Below are positions 6,284-7,595 of a DNA stretch of 7,595 nt, piece by piece. Within the stretch, counting starts at the first letter, position 1; every line of letters starts with the position of its first letter. The translations under genes and the position numbers were made by a program. The notes below the pieces were generated by a model, which saw only the letters and a list, made by a program, of their open reading frames with translations, had not been told where the DNA came from and ran no database searches. The stretch covers positions 1 through 7,595 of the forward strand of contig JAUPUC010000062.1 of assembly GCA_030917745.1 (NCBI GenBank), given 5' to 3'. Source of the stretch: Patescibacteria group bacterium (GTDB lineage Bacteria; Patescibacteriota; Minisyncoccia; Moranbacterales; UBA1568).

Positions 6284-7267
6284 TTGAACGTATTTTCAAT
6301 ACCGAAGACTATGCCATCTTTTGAGAGAATTTCCCAACCTCGGACACCAGACATAAAACCACCTGTATCGCTTGAGAAGTCTCAGTACGAACATGAACCT
6401 CGGGTTGAGCGAATAGTGTGTTTATCTGATATTCATAATGATCTCGTGGCAGTGCAAGCGAGCTTGAGGCAACAAAATATCATCGATGCATATGGAAAAT
6501 GGAAATACCCGGTGAATTTGATTATTACTGGAGATAGTATTAACAGGTATGAGCCGAATCCGGAAGTACTCAAATATTTTGCACACCTTCAAGAAACTGC
6601 GCCAGAGGGTTACTCCGTGACCATGCTTGTCGGAAATCATGAGCTTGATATATTGGTTCATGTAGCGGACGGAGAAGACGTGGGTTTAAAAGACAAGAGA
6701 ATCAAATTTTTAGGATCAATGGACGTAGTGTGTAAGCGAGGGCCAGTGCTGTATCTTCATAGATACCCATCGCTTGGCTTAGTACGGGAACTTTGGCAGC
6801 AGTATACAGAACAGAATGGCAATCCAACCATGTGGAATATCAATCGTCGTTTTCATGAGGCAGTATCGACGCTTCAAGTGACTCCGGAACGGAGTAAAGC
6901 CATATTTCGGGAATGTGATGATGGAGGGGATCACGGAGCACTTGGTGGTCTTTCCCCAGAAGCGTACTACCAGAAATATGGCGTTTTGATAGGCCGATTT
7001 TTGAAGGAAATGGGGGTAACGACCATCGTGCATGGGCATAAGATACAGAAAGAAGGCGGCCAGAAGTTTGAGCAATACATACCGAGTGTGTTCATGGTGA
7101 ATAACGATGTTGGGATTTCCAGCGCGAAGAACCCCGAACATCATCATCGAATAGGTTTGATCGAGATTGCCTCCGCATCGGATGCGGGCGTAGAAATTAC
7201 TTGTCGGTATAAACCGAATATTAAACAAAACGGAAAAACGAAGATACAAGTAGCGACGATTCATTAA
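6284..7267 (+). CDS. Calcineurin-like metallophosphoesterase (PPP/Shewanella-like phosphatase type)
   Basis: A 327-residue soluble protein without signal peptide or membrane segment. It carries the ordered two-metal signature of calcineurin-like phosphoesterases: SDIHND (Asp49, His51), GDSINR (Gly83-Asp84...Arg88), GNHE (117-120), a probable ligand His159 in LYLHRYPS, and HGH (250-252). The D..G.W...LIITGD spacing before the second motif resembles Shewanella-like/ApaH-like phosphatases. Two departures from PPP consensus are seen: GDxxDRG is GDSINRY, and the usual HGG is HRY, so the preferred substrate (phosphoprotein, nucleotide or other) is uncertain. Start: TTG at 6284 has AAGAGGA (6271-6277) 6 nt upstream; ATG 6311 (residue 10) lacks a comparable site but would keep the whole catalytic domain. 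The first 40 residues are Pro-rich and look disordered. It appears to be transcribed alone, with its own terminator directly downstream. Confidence 0.9.
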   Translation: MNVFSIPKTMPSFERISQPRTPDIKPPVSLEKSQYEHEPRVERIVCLSDIHNDLVAVQASLRQQNIIDAYGKWKYPVNLIITGDSINRYEPNPEVLKYFAHLQETAPEGYSVTMLVGNHELDILVHVADGEDVGLKDKRIKFLGSMDVVCKRGPVLYLHRYPSLGLVRELWQQYTEQNGNPTMWNINRRFHEAVSTLQVTPERSKAIFRECDDGGDHGALGGLSPEAYYQKYGVLIGRFLKEMGVTTIVHGHKIQKEGGQKFEQYIPSVFMVNNDVGISSAKNPEHHHRIGLIEIASASDAGVEITCRYKPNIKQNGKTKIQVATIH

Positions 7268-7281
7268 GAGGGACAAGCAGA

Positions 7282-7323
7282 GAAAAACGAGGTGGAGTAC
7301 ATCTCGCTTTTCTTTTTTATTTT
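7282..7323 (+). terminator. Intrinsic terminator after the metallophosphoesterase gene
   Basis: The arms 7282-7294 (GAAAAACGAGGTG) and 7300-7312 (CATCTCGCTTTTC) form a 13-bp stem with one A-C mismatch and one G-U pair around a GAGTA loop. Six T follow (7313-7318), then ATTTT. It begins 14 nt after the stop codon, a textbook Rho-independent terminator, and insulates the downstream copper-response unit. Confidence 0.9.
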
Positions 7324-7327
7324 GTGC

Positions 7328-7356
7328 TTGACATACCCTAGGGGGGGTATTATCAT
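7328..7356 (+). promoter_or_regulatory. Sigma-70-type promoter of csoR
   Basis: A perfect -35, TTGACA (7328-7333), is followed after exactly 17 nt by TATCAT (7351-7356; 5 of 6 consensus positions). Predicted start is near 7363, about 26 nt before the csoR ATG. It is the best promoter in the window, and its spacer is filled by the operator listed separately. Confidence 0.85.
7333..7350 (+). promoter_or_regulatory. CsoR-type copper operator
   Basis: ATACCCTAGGGGGGGTAT is a GC-tract pseudo-palindrome: the outer arms ATACCC and GGGTAT are perfectly complementary. It matches the known class of CsoR boxes upstream of csoR and copA genes (ATACCC...GGGTAT with an internal G-run). It fills the whole spacer between -35 and -10, so repressor bound there would block RNA polymerase, and copper would release it. 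This predicts autoregulation of the adjacent gene. Confidence 0.85.
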
Positions 7357-7388
7357 GAAGGTATGAGAAAGTAATAAATGACAGTTTT

Positions 7389-7595
7389 ATGAATACGGAA
7401 AAACTCAAGCTCATTCGTCGATTGAAAATCATCGAGGGCCAAGTACGCGGTTTACAAGAAATGCTTGAAAAAGATACCTATTGCATCGATGTGATCACTC
7501 AGACTTCCTCAGTGAAGCAGGGACTGACCAATATCGAGGACAAACTCATGGAATCACATCTCGGAAGTTGTCTGATTCGGCAGATGAAAAATGGC
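7389..7595 (+). CDS. csoR: Copper-sensing repressor CsoR, N-terminal 69 residues (3' end outside window)
   Basis: A member of the CsoR/RcnR/FrmR family of all-helical repressors (about 85-120 residues), so most of it is visible. The opening KLKLIRRLKIIEGQVRGLQEML is the family's helix 1 signature, with the conserved EGQVRG at 16-21. Candidate metal ligands are Cys32, His57 and Cys61, spaced 25 and 4 residues apart as in CsoR (Cys36, His61, Cys65 in the mycobacterial protein). This Cys-His-Cys set indicates Cu(I). A nickel/cobalt RcnR would have His in the last position, and a persulfide-sensing CstR would lack the His. The operator-promoter directly upstream supports copper-relieved autorepression. 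A weak purine-rich ribosome site only is seen; the start at 7389 follows from the family N-terminus. A copper exporter (copA/copZ) would be expected beyond the edge. Confidence 0.93.
   Translation, partial: MNTEKLKLIRRLKIIEGQVRGLQEMLEKDTYCIDVITQTSSVKQGLTNIEDKLMESHLGSCLIRQMKNG

Noticed and set aside
6147..6299. N-terminal extension of the small membrane protein to ATG 6299
   Set aside because: The extra 51 residues are mostly hydrophilic and unlike the family, would overlap the divergent phosphoesterase start, and a candidate -10 lies inside this stretch.
6268..6324. 19-codon upstream frame (ATG to TGA) overlapping the phosphoesterase start
   Set aside because: No Shine-Dalgarno precedes it and its ATG is directly next to the AAGAGGA that serves the TTG start; nothing shows it is translated.
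6779..7432. Minus-strand 217-codon open frame
   Set aside because: It is antisense to the phosphoesterase and spans the terminator and the csoR promoter; it is a shadow frame.
1..7595. Recoded UGA (Gly), as in Gracilibacteria/Absconditabacteria
   Set aside because: All complete genes end in TAA or TAG, but none contains an internal TGA at a conserved position and GC is moderate; the standard code explains every gene.
7389..7595. RcnR (nickel) or FrmR (formaldehyde) identity for the repressor, which would fit the nickel locus
   Set aside because: The Cys32-His57-Cys61 set and the CsoR-type operator point to Cu(I); RcnR has His at the last position, and FrmR does not use a Cys there.

Overview
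ORGANISM. The window has moderate GC (roughly mid-40s percent by eye), the standard genetic code, compact gene packing and a mix of canonical and very short-spaced Shine-Dalgarno sequences. A large type-I-like surface protein combines thrombospondin-type repeats, Ig-like modules, a calcium-binding DxDxDG stretch and a C-terminal membrane anchor. That architecture is common in Patescibacteria (CPR, Parcubacteria-like lineages). The assignment is an inference from style, not from a marker gene.

LAYOUT. (1) 1-1190, minus strand: the first 396 codons of hypF, the carbamoyltransferase of [NiFe]-hydrogenase maturation; its 3' half lies beyond the left edge. It is easy to miss because it has no stop codon inside the window and sizeable meaningless open frames lie opposite it. 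(2) 1191-1295: divergent intergenic region. (3) 1296-5770, plus strand, a probable operon: the repeat-rich surface protein, an orphan membrane histidine kinase, a CbiM/NikM-type nickel/cobalt transporter subunit, and a CbiN/NikN-like PDGLE-domain partner. The partner is split by an apparent +1 frameshift at a run of five G. (4) 5771-5831: convergent junction with a 10-bp inverted repeat. (5) 5832-6146, minus: a small four-helix DMT/SMR-like membrane protein. (6) 6284-7267, plus: a cytoplasmic calcineurin-like metallophosphoesterase with a TTG start, followed by a strong intrinsic terminator. (7) 7328-7595: a promoter with an embedded CsoR-type operator, then the first 69 codons of a copper-sensing CsoR repressor running off the right edge.

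HOW IT FITS TOGETHER. HypF makes the cyanide ligands of the NiFe active site, and NikM/NikN-type proteins bring in Ni2+. Their adjacency on diverging strands suggests a nickel/hydrogenase locus whose structural hydrogenase genes are probably outside the window. No CbiQ or CbiO energizing subunits are present. Upstream of nikM in the same probable operon are a surface protein and a kinase with an extracytoplasmic sensor domain but no response regulator, so metal uptake may be tied to sensing at the cell surface (inference). The right end is a separate copper-response unit. The most striking items are the concealed hypF, the frameshifted nikN, the CsoR operator sitting exactly in a promoter spacer, and the nearly identical alternate repeats in the surface protein.
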